Of a stretch of DNA of 64,000 bases, positions 46,495 through 58,004 are shown piece by piece. Source of the DNA: Trichobilharzia regenti (Eukaryota; Platyhelminthes; Trematoda; Strigeidida; Schistosomatidae); assembly GCA_944472135.2 (NCBI GenBank), contig CALYDD020000289.1, positions 62,001-126,000 of the forward strand. The letters are read 5' to 3'. A program made the translations under genes and the position numbers. The first letter of the stretch is position 1. Every line of letters begins with the position of its first letter. The notes beneath the pieces were generated by a model that saw only the letters and a program-made list of their open reading frames with translations, did no database searches and was not told the origin of the DNA.

Positions 46495-46680
46495 TTTGGT
46501 TATACCTTGATTCCACACCGTGTTTTTGGTTCAAGTATGGATTTTTCAGTCTGTGATATCGGTAGCCCAAATTATCAACCTGACCATTGATATCATGTGT
46601 GCGTCGGCCGGGGATCGAACCCCAGACCATGTGCATGGTTGAGAAGCGTCCACCGAAGCACAGTGTATCTGGGCTAACCA
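46495..46680 (-). repeat. Family B SINE, body type 1
   Basis: Minus-strand head with B box GGGGTTCGATCCCCGG, body type 1 (ACACATGATATCAATGG) and worn tail (CTGAAAAATCCATACTTG to GTGTGGAATCAAGG). Confidence 0.75.
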
Positions 46681-46865
46681 GAATCAGCATTTAAGCAGCA
46701 ATATAAAAGCCACTAAACAGTGGCTTTATTTCATATCCTCGCTAATCTTAGCGTCGTAGTTTGTTGCTATAGTGATTTAATGACAAGTTATATTTTTTGT
46801 ATACATTAAAAAATTTCTTCTGGAGTACATAGTATCTTTGGTATTATATTTTAGAATTGCGTTAC

Positions 46866-47670
46866 ATTCGTTGATTTCCCACAAACTGGAAGATATGCAA
46901 GTGAAAAACAACAAACTGGCACAAGAAGCATCAAAGATAGAAAGGACTTCAGGTGAACATAGAGAAAACTGAGGTAGGTGATGAAGATTCCTGGACAACA
47001 GCAACAGCAACAACAACGGACAACAACCAGCATAAATGGGAGGAGTATGAAAGAAGCAAGCTCCTTTACCTACATACCTACCTATCTGGGAAGCATCGTT
47101 TCAACTACAGGCGGGCGGAATGGATGAGGATATCACCACAGCGATGATCGGGAAAGCAAGACAAGCTATTATTATTCTCAAGTCTATGTGGAGGAGATCA
47201 ACAGCACTCAGATGGGAAATTAGTGCTACTTTATGGATCAGAGCCTTGGCGCGTCATGAAAAGAACTTCGAACAAATTACACACTCTCATCAACAGCTGT
47301 TTTTGCTCAAGATCGGATGGCCAGCCAGAAAAGATCAAAAACAGGGAAGGATCTCCGGGAATGAACGAACCAACTAGAAACCGATTGTGCAACAAATATG
47401 CAAGAAGAAATGGAGGTGGATTAGCTACACTCTGAGAAAACCATCAAGTGATATCACACACCAGGCCTTAGCCCCAGTGGAACCCGAATGGGAGGCTGCT
47501 AGCTGGTCGTCAGTAGGAGGGCGGGGTGACATGAAGGAGTTGATATGAGGAGGAGATGAGAGTATGTGGGCAGACGTGGAGCCAGGTGGAGACGTTGACA
47601 AAGAACCGAACGCAATGACGACGTACGGCTGAGGACCTATGTTCCTCTAGGAATTAAGGGTAACAATAAC
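46866..47670 (+). mobile_element. RTE-like LINE, 3' half
   Basis: Frames 46953-47147, 47120-47377 and 47223-47435 overlap in different phases and together cover the C-terminal region: MNIEKTEVGDEDSW, ISATLWIRALARHEK, MLLYGSEPWRVMKRTSNKLH. The 3' end at 47631-47670 reads GAGGACCTATGTTCCTCTAG, the RTE tail, then AATAACAATATAAT. Confidence 0.85.
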
Positions 47671-48384
47671 AATATAATACATCGCTGCACTTTTATGAGA
47701 AAATGTTACTTGCTACTGATATACGTTGAATGTAATGGATTAAAGGAGGTAGTAGGTTTAAGAGTTATGCGTATATTATTGAATTTTCATCTAATCATGA
47801 TGGTATATTTTAGCCTGTTTATTTAAAACGCCCTAATACCCACCAGTAGAAGCAGGCGGCTCCATATCAAGAAAGGGAAATGTCATATAATCATCCGTTA
47901 CTAAATGCCCTTTCTTTGAATATTCATTCAAAACCTACACATTCACTTATGTAAGTTGTTCATGTCTGAAGACATACTGACTTGCACAGACGAAATAAAA
48001 AAGCCTACTAAATATCTCATAATAACTTTAAAATCAGGTATACAGGTTAAATTATTCGATCGCGGTATGTGATCTACATGACAGGATAAATAGTGTGAAC
48101 GAAGCTAGCAGACTGCTAGATGCTAACTAATACAATAATAGACCATATACATGCGATTATCAGTGATCATTGACTCTATCTTCTTAGAATGAACATTTAA
48201 TCTACTCAAAAAGAAGGATATAACACTAAATCTGATGAAAACTAATGGAACTAGTGTAAATAAAACTAGAAAGATATGTGAGAACCTTAATATGACTACT
48301 AGAAACAGATGAAGCCAGGGATGTCACAATTTATACAAGACTGCATGTTATCATCGATGATATTCTTAATTATAGTGGAGTGGA
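47671..48384. other. No gene or repeat recognised
   Basis: AT-rich spacer between two RTE copies in the same orientation. Confidence 0.45.
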
Positions 48385-49320
48385 TTATGTGTCAGACTGT
48401 ACACGGGAGCGAGGAGACAGGAATACGCTGGAGCCTAGAAGATATGGATTTCGTGTATGGATGATGTATATCGAACGTCACACACACACACTGGAAGATT
48501 TGCAAGCAAGCGGTAACCAACAATCTGGCTGAAGAGGCTGACTGGTAGCGAAGACAGGTATCCAGGTGAACATGGAGAAGACGGAGGTGGTAAGGATAAC
48601 CAACCAACAGCAACAACAACAAACAGTACCAATCACCATCAACGGGAGAGATTTGACAGAGGTTATCTCCTTCACTTATCTAGGCAGCCAACATCGTTCC
48701 AAACACAAAGGGAACTGATGAAGATGTCAAATTCAGAATCGGAAAGGATAAGACACGTCTTCATCAACCTCAAACCAGTTTGGAAGCCTTCTCCAATCAA
48801 TCAGCAAAGGGAACAATATTCGGATTTTCAACACCAATGTAAAGTCGGTTCTTCTATACTGATCGGAAACTTGTACTGCATGTCACGATAAGGATTCCCA
48901 ACAGGTTGCATACTTTCATACTTTCAGATCCTTTCGCTGGCACCATATTGAAGATCAAATGGCAGAACACAAAAAAAATTAGCAACAAAAAACTCTGGCT
49001 AGCACCGAACCCAGCCAAGAGCTGACAGATCAACAAATATGTGGGAGAAAATGGAGATGGATTAATCGGGCATACGTTAAGGAAACCGTCGAATGACATC
49101 ACGTGGAGTGCAGGCTATTGCCCGAGTAGAATCTCAATGGGAAGCAACGGGTGGGTCGTCGGTGTGAGGGTGGCATGGAGGAGATTGTGCGAGGAAGAGA
49201 TGATCGATTATAGTCAATCCTGGACCCAACTGAAGAGGATGGCAGAAAATAGAAGAATGCGGATATATATATTATTGAAGCTCTATGTTTCACTTGCAAC
49301 CCAAGGGAATAATAATGACA
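48385..49320 (+). mobile_element. RTE-like LINE, 3' half
   Basis: It starts in the RT region around motif B/C (CA-rich stretch at 48480-48491 in place of the motif). It continues through MEKTEVVRITNQQQQQQTVP-like coding and ends in frame 49041-49331 with MGENGDGLIGHTLRKPSNDI. The 3' end reads GAAGCTCTATGTTTCACTTG then AACCCAAGGGAATAATAA. The poly-Leu/Val minus frames here are antisense shadows. Confidence 0.85.
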
Positions 49321-50184
49321 ATTTTCATTAGGACTGTTTTTCTCACGCAGCTTACATTTCCAATCCTATAAAACTTTATTCAAATCCGATTGTCCGTGTA
49401 ATTTACTTATATTGAAAAGTTTAATGTGGTTTATAATGGTGAAAAGAATTGGTAGGTGGTCAGTTGTATGACGTCTTCTGTAAGAATCTTAAATGACTGA
49501 GGAACAGGCTAAGTAACAAAGAGCAGAAATGGAGGACTTTGTTTGTATGGAAAGTAACGAAAGGAAGAAGACTAAACACGCAGAATATAGGTAGCTTTTG
49601 AAAGTACAAATTTCAATGTATGGTCCATGTGTTTCTCGATCATTGTACATTATTTCTCCAAATAAATAATTATGCTAGCAATTAGCAAAATGCTGTGCAG
49701 TTACACCATTATAAAAAAAAACCTAATGTGGTAAATGTTTCCTGCAAAATCATCTAGTTGTATGCAATTAATCATCTCTACACTTTAAATAATGACTTAT
49801 ATCACCTTTCACAAGTTATATGACCTCAATATTTCAGGTCATCTATCGATCTGCCATCGATTTTAATTATAATATGGCCTTTAACTTGGCTACCATGTAT
49901 AATTCTTTCATCATTTGGCTTAGTGTCACATAATATCCGCTATTTTAAAATACATGGATTAGGCAGACTGTTGTGCGTTGCGTTGAAATATATCGGTTTG
50001 TTAGGGCTAAGAAGAAATTGTTTTTGTTAGGTGAGTGACTGACTCATATATAAGGGAACTATCATTCAGTATGCAGCTGTCAAGCGCTGTGGTCTGAATA
50101 AACACTGTCCGATAACTTACCGCATAGATCGCACAATCCACAAGAGTTGTACGCCAATATAATTCTGTTATTTATTATTCATCA
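49321..50184. other. No gene or repeat recognised
   Basis: AT-rich spacer with nothing assignable. Confidence 0.45.
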
Positions 50185-50760
50185 TTTGTGCTACAAGTGA
50201 GACATAGGGCTTCCGTTACGCGTCTACATTGTATTATGCCTGTCATCATTATTTTTAGCTGTTCCTATGACTGTTCACAGACTTTCATTTCCTCTTTACA
50301 TGATCTCCTCCATCTCACCCTCAGACATGTAACCTGTCAGTTATCATTCGGCTTCAACACGAAGGCTCGAGGTGTGACGTCACTTGAATGTCTCCCCAGA
50401 GTATGTCCACTTGTTCCCTATTTCTTTCTGCATATCTGTTGGTGAATAGGTTGTTGAACGGTGTATTACCTGCTACAGTTCCTTGTTGTTTGTCCGTCCT
50501 GACCCTTCATTTTATATTCAGCATGGGGAGGAGAGAGATGTTGACAACACTCTGCAGTAGTCTGCTTTTGGTGACGCGCGCGTCAATTCTCTGAACTACT
50601 AAGAATCACTGACTCGACATCAGTGTTAAACAGAATTTCGATCTTCGTCCTTGTGCTAAATACTGTGGACTTCTTCGCTGTTCTCAGAGTAATGAAAATA
50701 TATCTTGCTTTCTTGATCTAACCTCGCCTACCTCTGCCATCCGTGCCATCTGCGGTTGGG
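50185..50760 (-). mobile_element. RTE-like LINE, 3' part
   Basis: It has the 3' tail at about 50185-50215 (plus strand AGTGAGACATAGGGCTTCCG) and the C-terminal region in broken frames, ending in the stretch before VKSVLLYGSE. Truncated near 50760, where a PLE fragment starts. Confidence 0.75.
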
Positions 50761-50784
50761 ACACTGCTGTCCACATAGATCTGT

Positions 50785-51330
50785 ACAGACAGTTGAAAAG
50801 AAGCAACTGTTCATGAAATTGCAATTTGATGGGGACGTGACTAGTGACGTCTTGTATCTGAGATTATCGAGAGCAATAAAACGGACTTATACTACCGCCA
50901 TCCCTTGTTTGTGATTTTCCAGCCAACCAGTTATGATTGATCAAGTGAAAGACAAGCTACCTAGCTGTGCCACTTCTGTGTGTTTCTACAAATTTAGTTG
51001 CTCCTGTGGAGAGAGCTATATAGGGCGAACAACTAGACAGCTTAACAAACATATTAATTAGCATCTTCCTTCATGGTTCAGAAAAGGCCAAATAAAATTT
51101 ATGAGAGGTTTTATTTTGACTCATTTGATTGATAGCGGTCACCAAGTGGACAGAAATAGTGCATTCAAATTATCTATAGCATTCCATCGAGCCTTTCGAA
51201 CGGAATTCGACCCCTCCCCTTTTATACGTAGCCGAAACTATGAGAATTCGAGAGAAAAATCCTATTCTTTGCATTCAAAAGAAGTTTGTTCTACCTTTGT
51301 CTCTCCATTGGCCTTAGTGAATTATAATCA
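50785..51330 (+). mobile_element. Penelope-like element, linker and GIY-YIG endonuclease
   Basis: One frame reads LFMKLQFDGDVTSDVLYLRL, then SQPVMIDQVKDKLPSCATSV, then FYKFSCSCGESYIGRTTRQL at about 50987-51046, a well-kept GIY-YIG start with the CxC pair. An in-frame stop follows (HIN then stop), and reading resumes with SWFRKG and FILTHLIDSGHQVDRNSAF (51113-51169). The C-terminus is scrambled after about 51200. Confidence 0.8.
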
Positions 51331-51599
51331 AAACCCTCCCACCCTTTCTTATTTTTCATTTCCTTCATACTTTTAGATATTCATTTGAATTCTGATTATC
51401 TGTCCACTTCATCTTTAGTATTACGTAACTTTTAAGATTTGACCTAATTTATTTATTTAATTTTCTACATATACATATATTGCCAACCTTGTTATTCTTA
51501 TCGACATATACATAAACCTTGTTATCAATATTTTGTTGTCATTGTAATCATCATTATCAATGACGTTTCTCATTCAGTTCAAACTATAGAGTCTGTCGC

Positions 51600-52040
51600 A
51601 TGATTTCACCCAATTGTCTCCTCAAATTACTTCCGATCTACCTACATTTCCCTCAGCACTCTTTTTGGGTAACAGGTTCCTGATTGATTCGTTGCCTGCG
51701 AAAATTCTTTTTTGTTTATCCCTTCTCGCTGGCCATCTTATGTTCATTATGGAGCAAAGGCAACTAACTTGTGAAGACTCTGAAGCCAACTGTAGGAAAT
51801 GCTTTTCTTGAAGTATCAAGTCTCTGAGCCAGATAGAAGCATTGATTAACCTGACACCACTGTTGGAAATTTCAGTCTTGTCCCTTATTTCCATTGCAGT
51901 ATATTTCCATGCTGATTTGAGATCAATAAAAATCGGTCTAGCTTTTCCGGTCCTAGCTGGCTGTTGACGGACTCATTCATGCCGCATGTAGCTACCTAGA
52001 TAAGTGAATGAAGTGGATCTGTTCACATTTCTCCCGTTTA
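51600..52040 (-). mobile_element. RTE-like LINE fragment
   Basis: A 90-codon minus frame (51622-51894) reads MEIRDKTEISNSGVRLINAS, then MNIRWPARRDKQKRIFAGNE, matching the IRWPxK-ISNKxLW region of RTE copies. Both ends are truncated; the RTE 3' tail is missing. Confidence 0.7.
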
Positions 52041-52939
52041 ATTGTGTATAATGCCTGTTATCGGTTAAATATCCTGTCACATAAGAGGATATTAATAATT
52101 CAATACTTTACATTACCATAATTCATAAATTACTCTATCTATTCCATAGAAATAATCATACGGTTCAATAGAGGATTCTATTGGAATTTTCCATAAATTA
52201 TTTATGTTTAAGACAAGAGTAGCAGAATAATCTATCTATGTATGAAAGAGAATTTATAATTCTATTAAAATGTGATAAGAACTGAATCAAGGATTTCCTG
52301 ACATATTTCATTTTTACAAGCCAATGCTTTTAATTATTCAAGATGAAAATTACAATAGTTTCTCTTTTCTTTTCTCTTGAATAATAATTACGTCAGAAAA
52401 AATAGAACAAAAATGTAAAAAAAAAAATAATTTACCACTGCATTCCACCTACCTATTTAGTTATTCATCTTGTCATATGATACACACATGATAAACATGT
52501 GTAGTTAGAATGTCTACTCTCCTTTTTTTCCCGTGGTCTCCAAAAGTATTAATGAATAAGTAAGTTCGTCAGTGAATGATGTTAGCGAGTGAGGTGATCG
52601 GATCATAATCCCTTGATTCGAGTCCCCTTCTAACTGACTGGTTATAAACAAGGAAAACTTGTGTTATTCATCCAAAGCATTTAGATACCTGACAGTGCGT
52701 CAGTGAGAACGCGAATTCTACTCTCACACTAAGTAAAGACATTTACACAAATTGAATGTATCGAGGAAAACCGATTCGTTGTGGTCTAAACTCAAAGAAC
52801 CGATCCTCGTGTCCTACTGTATAGCTGTCTAAAACTTCCTTGAGGAACTTATAGACACAAAACTCTCAAAAGGAAATAGAAAGACGATTTCATACATTTA
52901 TTCCCCTTAATGAATTTGAACAATGCAAGAACTACAGTT
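52041..52939. other. Unassigned; one tRNA-like spot
   Basis: About 52575-52650 has a B-box-like GATTCGAGTCCCC after a GCGAGTGAGGTGATCGG stretch, perhaps an old tRNA-derived head. Nothing else is recognised. Confidence 0.4.
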
Positions 52940-54720
52940 TTAGCAGAATAAAATGGTACCATCTTTTATTTCGTTGCCTTCTCGTCAGCTGCTTACATGG
53001 CAAAGACATTATTAAATATATCTACAACAACAATTTTAACATACTTGCACAGAGTTCAGTTTAAACAAAAATCAATCGATCAATATACGCATACACTAAA
53101 AATATATACATATATAAATATGCAATATTAACCACTATTCCGAACAATAATAATCAAACACAATGGAAACTTTTAGCATTTCACATTCGGAGGAAAGAGA
53201 GGTGAAATTATCCAGTTACCAGGGCAAAGAAAGGCTGATAACCGCTTCTTTCTGGACGCATAAATCAGGTTTCATGCGCTTGATGGAAATGGCTTCAGCA
53301 AACTTAAGGAGAATTGAGCTATTTTGCTTATTGATAATTTTGAACGACTTTTCAACGTCCACCTCATGACCCGTGTCGAGAAGATGCCTGGTGATGGCAC
53401 TATTTAAAGCATTTGTTCCCTTTAGACGTAAGCTTTTTGGTACATGTTCAGAAAATCGTAGATATGCCCTTCTTTCTGTCCTTCCAATGTAACTGCTCCC
53501 GCAGATACATGTAAATTTGTATACACAGTTGGAGGTAACATGAGAAGGATATCTATCGATTTTCGATTGCACCAAAGAGTAAGTTGTTCGATAGACGGGA
53601 ACGAGCTTAGCTGCAGGATACGCTATGGCTAGTGATGTACTCAGCCTTCTGTTGATCATCGCTGCAATATTTTCACCTTTGTAATCAAGCTGAAGGTAGA
53701 CTGGCTTTTTTTCCACTGTGATTTGTTTTACTCTTTTGACTTCAGATCTTCCATACTTGTTGATGAACCTTTGAGGATACCCATTTCTCTTCAATATATT
53801 TTCAAGGAACTCAAACTCCTCCTCTAGTTTCTCTGTAGAGCATATTCTCCTCGCTCTATAGTACAAAGTTTTGACCAGACCACGTTTAAAGCTATGTGGA
53901 CAAAAGCTATTAAAATGTAAGTATTGTCCTTTCCATGTGGTCTTTCGATAAATTGACTTTTGAAGACCACCGTCTTCTAGGCGTTCCATGGCTATGTCGA
54001 GGAAGTGAAATTTTCCGTCACTTTCGTGTTCCATAGTGAAGTCAATATTGGCGTGTGCACCATTGAATAATCTTAGTAAGTGTGAAGCATGACTTTTATT
54101 TTTGCACACTATAAATGTGTCATCAACATAACGACAGTAGGAGGATGTTTCGTCGATTGCATGCTTCAGCTTTGTTCTTTCAAGGTTAGACATGAAAATA
54201 TCTGCTAAAACAGGGCTAAGTGGACTGCCCATAGCTACACCATCTATTTGGCGGTAAAACGTGTTGTCAAATAGGAATTGCACATCCATGGTGCACATAA
54301 GCAGTAGGCGTTTGAATTCAGATTCTGGGAGTGGGAGAAGATCGGACTGCTGACAGATGATTTCAATGGTTTCATTGACTGGAATCATTGTGAATAGGGA
54401 GGTTACATCAAATGACACCATGAAGTTATTTAGAACGTTCATGTGATTCACACTCTCAGAGAAATGAAATGAGTCTTTCACCGTGTGCACGCCTAGCCGT
54501 TGACGAATAGGCTCCAACTTCTCCGCAAGCCAACGTGCCACCTTATGTTGGGGCGAGTTGATCATCGAAAGTATGGGTCTCAAGGGACTTGTTCTTTGTG
54601 TGTCTTCGGAAGGCCATACATGTGTGGCAAGCGGGACCCTCGAGGTTTCAAATCATTGTATGTGTTGTTGCGACTGGAATTTATTCTGGTTCTGTTCAGC
54701 AATAATAACATTAAAAACTC
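52940..54720 (-). mobile_element. Penelope-like element, best-preserved copy
   Basis: Coding remains start near 54720 on the minus strand (LLNRTRINSSRNNTYNDL, then GSRLPHMYGLPKTHKEQVP, the PLE RT N-terminal GLPKTHK motif) and pass a one-base frameshift at about 54583 into the long frame. After its stop at 53216 the 3' UTR runs to about 52940. It holds CTGACGA and GAAA nine bases apart on the minus strand (52988 to 52969), a possible reduced hammerhead. Confidence 0.8.
53216..54583 (-). CDS. PLE reverse transcriptase with GIY-YIG endonuclease, N-terminally broken
   Basis: This 455-codon frame encodes most of a PLE protein, the single product that would copy and insert such an element. RT motif A is SFDVTSLFTMIP (57-68), motif B GVAMGSPLSPVLADIF (115-130), motif C RYVDDTFIV with both catalytic Asp (151-159) and a following KFHFLDIAM (191-199). 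The linker carries YLQLDYKGE (296-304). The endonuclease starts YKFTCICGSSYIGRTERR (355-372), with His380, then SAITRHLLDTGHEVD (395-409) and a C-terminal Glu430-Ala. The listed start is only a TTG after a frameshift, and homologous coding continues upstream in another phase as GLPKTHK. All visible catalytic residues are kept, so loss of function is recent or confined to the 5' part. Confidence 0.85.
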   Translation of the reverse strand: MRPILSMINSPQHKVARWLAEKLEPIRQRLGVHTVKDSFHFSESVNHMNVLNNFMVSFDVTSLFTMIPVNETIEIICQQSDLLPLPESEFKRLLLMCTMDVQFLFDNTFYRQIDGVAMGSPLSPVLADIFMSNLERTKLKHAIDETSSYCRYVDDTFIVCKNKSHASHLLRLFNGAHANIDFTMEHESDGKFHFLDIAMERLEDGGLQKSIYRKTTWKGQYLHFNSFCPHSFKRGLVKTLYYRARRICSTEKLEEEFEFLENILKRNGYPQRFINKYGRSEVKRVKQITVEKKPVYLQLDYKGENIAAMINRRLSTSLAIAYPAAKLVPVYRTTYSLVQSKIDRYPSHVTSNCVYKFTCICGSSYIGRTERRAYLRFSEHVPKSLRLKGTNALNSAITRHLLDTGHEVDVEKSFKIINKQNSSILLKFAEAISIKRMKPDLCVQKEAVISLSLPW

Positions 54721-54861
54721 AAAATTACCTCAACAATGCTGTTAGGCAGCTATACAGGCGATGTGGGTTTCTAAGCACACAAAAAAGTATTGTAGAACAA
54801 CATCAGTTAACCAAAATTCAACTGTAAGCAATACCATAGAATAGAGTAGAATATTTTGATT

Positions 54862-55455
54862 GGACACTAGTAACTAGTGTGGTGTGTCTAGTCCTTTCTT
54901 TGGTGCAGACTGAATTCTATCAGTCACCTTTTACTATGTGGCCACCATTCTAGGTAGCTCACCATCATGGCGCATACTGACTTGAGGATATATTAGATAG
55001 TTGGAGGCAGTCGACAGGAAGCCTTGCTCGACCTAGGTTTCGTGATAGTTGGAACTCATCAGGAAGGCGTATCTGCAACCTTGAAGGAATTCAAATCAAA
55101 TGTGGACCACAAATCAATGCGCACGTTGATGATGAGCTACCTAGAATGGTGGCCACATTACAAAAGTTGACTGATAGAATTCAGTCTGCACCAAAGAGAG
55201 GACTAGATACGTCACACTAGTTATTAATGTCCAATCCAAATACCCAATATAGTCCTACAGGAGGTCAATCGTGGGCCCGAATAGCTCAGGGGTAACGTCT
55301 CTGACTGCAGCACTGGGTGACACAGGTTCGAATCTCAGGAGGGACATGAGTTCCTTCAAGGTTGCAGATACGCCTTTCTGATGAGTGCCAACTATCACGA
55401 AACCTAGATCGAGCAAGGCTTCCTGCTGATTGCCTCCAACCATCTAATATATCCT
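54862..55455 (+). repeat. Family C SINE with a split foldback leader
   Basis: The left arm (54862-54975, ACTAGTAACTAGTGTGGTGT) is followed by a minus-oriented family C tail and hammerhead piece (about 54985-55090), the inverted arm (about 55120-55235, ending CACTAGTTATTAATGTCC) and a complete plus copy (55240-55455). The plus copy has an A-box-like TAGCTCAGGGGTAACG, B box GGTTCGAATCTC and a hammerhead block. An inverted SINE piece therefore sits inside the hairpin of another. Confidence 0.8.
55372..55419 (+). ncRNA. Hammerhead-like motif of family C with CTGATGA core
   Basis: Core CTGATGA is at 55378-55384. Helix II is GTG (55385-55387) with CAC (55396-55398); in sister copies it is five pairs. 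GAAA is at 55399-55402. Helix III is ACCT with AGAT, with one mismatch, and the cleavage triplet ATC is at 55408-55410. Helix I is GCCTT (55372-55376) with AAGGC (55415-55419), leaving a few unpaired bases on each side. Confidence 0.65.
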
Positions 55456-55831
55456 TAAAAGAGTAGAATATTTCCAATAAAGCGGGACTGAAACTCTGTC
55501 TACAAGAATCACGTAGCAGTGCTTCCTGTAGACAGCCCTAGATCAGAATGACCTTGCTTCACTCAAGCGAAATCACATTGTAAAACACATTGTCATTGTA
55601 CATCACAAAGATTAAACAAGAACAATAATAAGGACCAAATCAACACATGATAAGCAAATATCAGGAGAATGATTTAAGGTCCATGAGAAAACGAACATTA
55701 ACTACAAATTTAGTTAGACATTCAAATAAGTATAAATACTGTGATTCGATTGTGTAGGAGAGGTTTTGAAATGATTTTTCCGTTAAACTCAGCAGTCAAG
55801 ATTTATTCTTAAGGGGAAAAAATAAACAACG
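55456..55831. other. No gene or repeat recognised
   Basis: AT-rich spacer with nothing assignable. Confidence 0.45.
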
Positions 55832-56091
55832 AGAAATAACGGCTTTTTTATTCCTTTACGTTCCCAGTGGAAAATAGGGATTCAAGCTAGAGGCTTGAAG
55901 TTTCGGTAGCAGGAGTATTTATTTTTACGGGATGGGGTTATTAGTCTCATGCACAACCTTCCCTCTTAACCAGCCTTATTAGTGGCTTAGCGAGGTAGAG
56001 GAGTGCGTCGGCCTAAAATCGAACCCCGGCCAACGTGAGCGGTTGGCGAGCACTCTAACTCTGTGCCACTTACGAACAGAAATAACGGCTT
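55832..56091 (-). repeat. Family B SINE, body type 2, with 14-bp target-site duplication
   Basis: The element 55846-56077 is flanked by AGAAATAACGGCTT at 55832-55845 and 56078-56091. On the minus strand the head has B box GGGGTTCGATTTTAGG, and the body ends CCCTATTTTCCACTGGGAAC then AAAGGAATAAA, the RTE-like tail. Confidence 0.9.
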
Positions 56092-56699
56092 CAAAAGCAT
56101 TTAATTTACATGATCAACTGCTCACAAGTTTAATTTATGCAAACTATATTGTTACTGACAGGCAGTGTGCCAATAAAAGTTGAGTGAAATGACCTCTGAT
56201 TTAGATTCCGACTGAATGTTTAGTCTGCAGCTAACATAGGAAACACTAAGTAATATTGTGTCTCTCTTCTGCCTCGTAATAGTGGCCTCGTAATAGGACG
56301 AGAGCATTGACAAGGTGTCCGGTTCAGTTGCTTTTTTTAATTCACCAACTGTCTACAGTAATGTCAGCTAAATTCAAATCTAAAAGACGACTCAAAAATT
56401 GCTTTTGCCTTTGTCGTAATAACTTCATCTTCATTAGGGGTTTGGATATAACATAATTTCCCCTTTAGCGTGATTCAAGTTCACAGTAGATAGTTTATAT
56501 TATGCCCAAAATAGCCATAAATCATAAAATGTGTAGATCTATTGTAACAGTCATATTTCTTAGCGGTAAGTTTAAAAGTAGATTCACTTTTCAAATCTTT
56601 CTAGATCAGATAAACACTTTTGAACAGAGAAATACGGAAGAACATACTGTGGTATGGTATTAGACATAATAATCAAGTTCTTTCATTTCATCCATACCT
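56092..56699. other. No gene or repeat recognised
   Basis: AT-rich spacer in which I can assign nothing. Confidence 0.45.
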
Positions 56700-56830
56700 G
56701 GATTTGGGTTTGTTGCGTAATCTGATCCGGGTGGTTTAGTCATGAAGTTTTCGCTGTCTTTCTAGACAATTATAAAATCCAGTTCACAGAAGACATCAAC
56801 ACCGGAAGTCATCTACCTGAGCTATAAATC
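56700..56830. repeat. PLE terminal fragment
   Basis: GGTGGTTTAGTCATGAAGTTTTC and TCTAGACAATTATAAAATCC resemble the left arm at 34113-34200. TACCTGAGCTATAAATCTTC near 56809-56828 is the inverted form of the TAGCTCAGG start, so this too is a small foldback. Confidence 0.5.
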
Positions 56831-57061
56831 TTCCCCATCGCTTCTAAAGGTGCACAGATTATATGTGTAGGTATTTGCCACAGCTCAACGATATATGTAA
56901 TTGTGTCATCCCAGATTTAGCCATTCATTTGGTCATGTGAATGATCAATTCTAGCTGATTTGTCATTGTTCAATCTATGTATAACTTTACTATTTCCCCT
57001 GTAAACGATAAGGTGGAATTCTCGCCACAACAATCATGAAAAAAACAAATTTAATTTGTGA

Positions 57062-57355
57062 AGTGTTGGTTTACAAGGATTTAATTAGTTACAGGTATGT
57101 TCACAAGTTGACATCAGTTAAAGAACCACTGGGAAATCACAGAGTACTGGGCAGTTGTTTCGTCCTGGTTTGGGGCTCTTCCACAGTCAACATATACTAA
57201 GGTTCAAGCCCAGAAAAGTTTCCGGTGACTGGATTTTCTATAAACTTGCCCTGTACTCGGAAGGTTCTCGATTTGAACCCCAGTATGTACGTACTTGTGA
57301 AGAGTCCCAAAACTGAAGAAAGCGGCTGTTCAGTACTCTCTGGTTCTCCAAATTT
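57062..57355. repeat. Two family A SINEs, head to head
   Basis: A minus copy (57062-57230: tail, hammerhead block TTTCGTCCTGGTTTGGGGCT on the plus strand, worn tRNA-like block) meets a plus copy (57232-57355: B box GATTTGAACCCC, core TGTGAAGA, GAAAGCGGCTGTTC). Tails point outwards. Confidence 0.75.
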
Positions 57356-58004
57356 ACCTTGCCTGATTGCAAAATGAAAAGTGGAGTAGATTCAAATTCC
57401 AAAAGATTAAATTGAAAGAAAAAACTGAAATGAAAATGGCACAGCTTTTACACCGATTGTGAGTGGATAAAATCTAGGCTAAGTAAACAGTTTCACATCA
57501 CATATAAAATAAACAAAAACATTTGAAGTGATACCCATCCTGAAAAAAACATTAAGAACATAAAATAAATCCCAAAAAATATGTAATGTAAATCGAAACG
57601 CCTGGTACCAGTATATTTCCCTTCCTTAATGATTGTATTCATTGTAATATTAAATGTTCAACAGCCGAGTTTGTTACTAATACTTCTCTAATTTTTAACA
57701 GAATAAAACAAATTATTGCGCCAACACTTAATTGAATGAAAAAAAAACACACTTAGTAATGAGTCCTTTTAAATTTAGTCATAATCCATTAACTATGCTG
57801 AAGACTGTCCAAGTAGTAAAGACTGTTTCATAAACAAGAACATAAATTAGAACGCAGTGATGATATTACACTAAATAAACAAACTAAAAGTATAAATTGT
57901 GAAGAAGAAGAAACACCACTCTAAGGTTTTACTACTTCCCAAGATCCTGTTATGAATCGGCGTCTACTTAATTACGTCTCAAAATATGCTGAATGTTTTT
58001 TGAT
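57356..58004. other. No gene or repeat recognised
   Basis: AT-rich spacer with nothing assignable. Confidence 0.45.

Noticed and set aside
48392..48675. Three overlapping minus frames rich in Leu, Val and Cys
   Set aside because: They are antisense readings of the RTE copy at 48385-49320, whose plus strand has a CAACAG-rich stretch coding poly-Gln.
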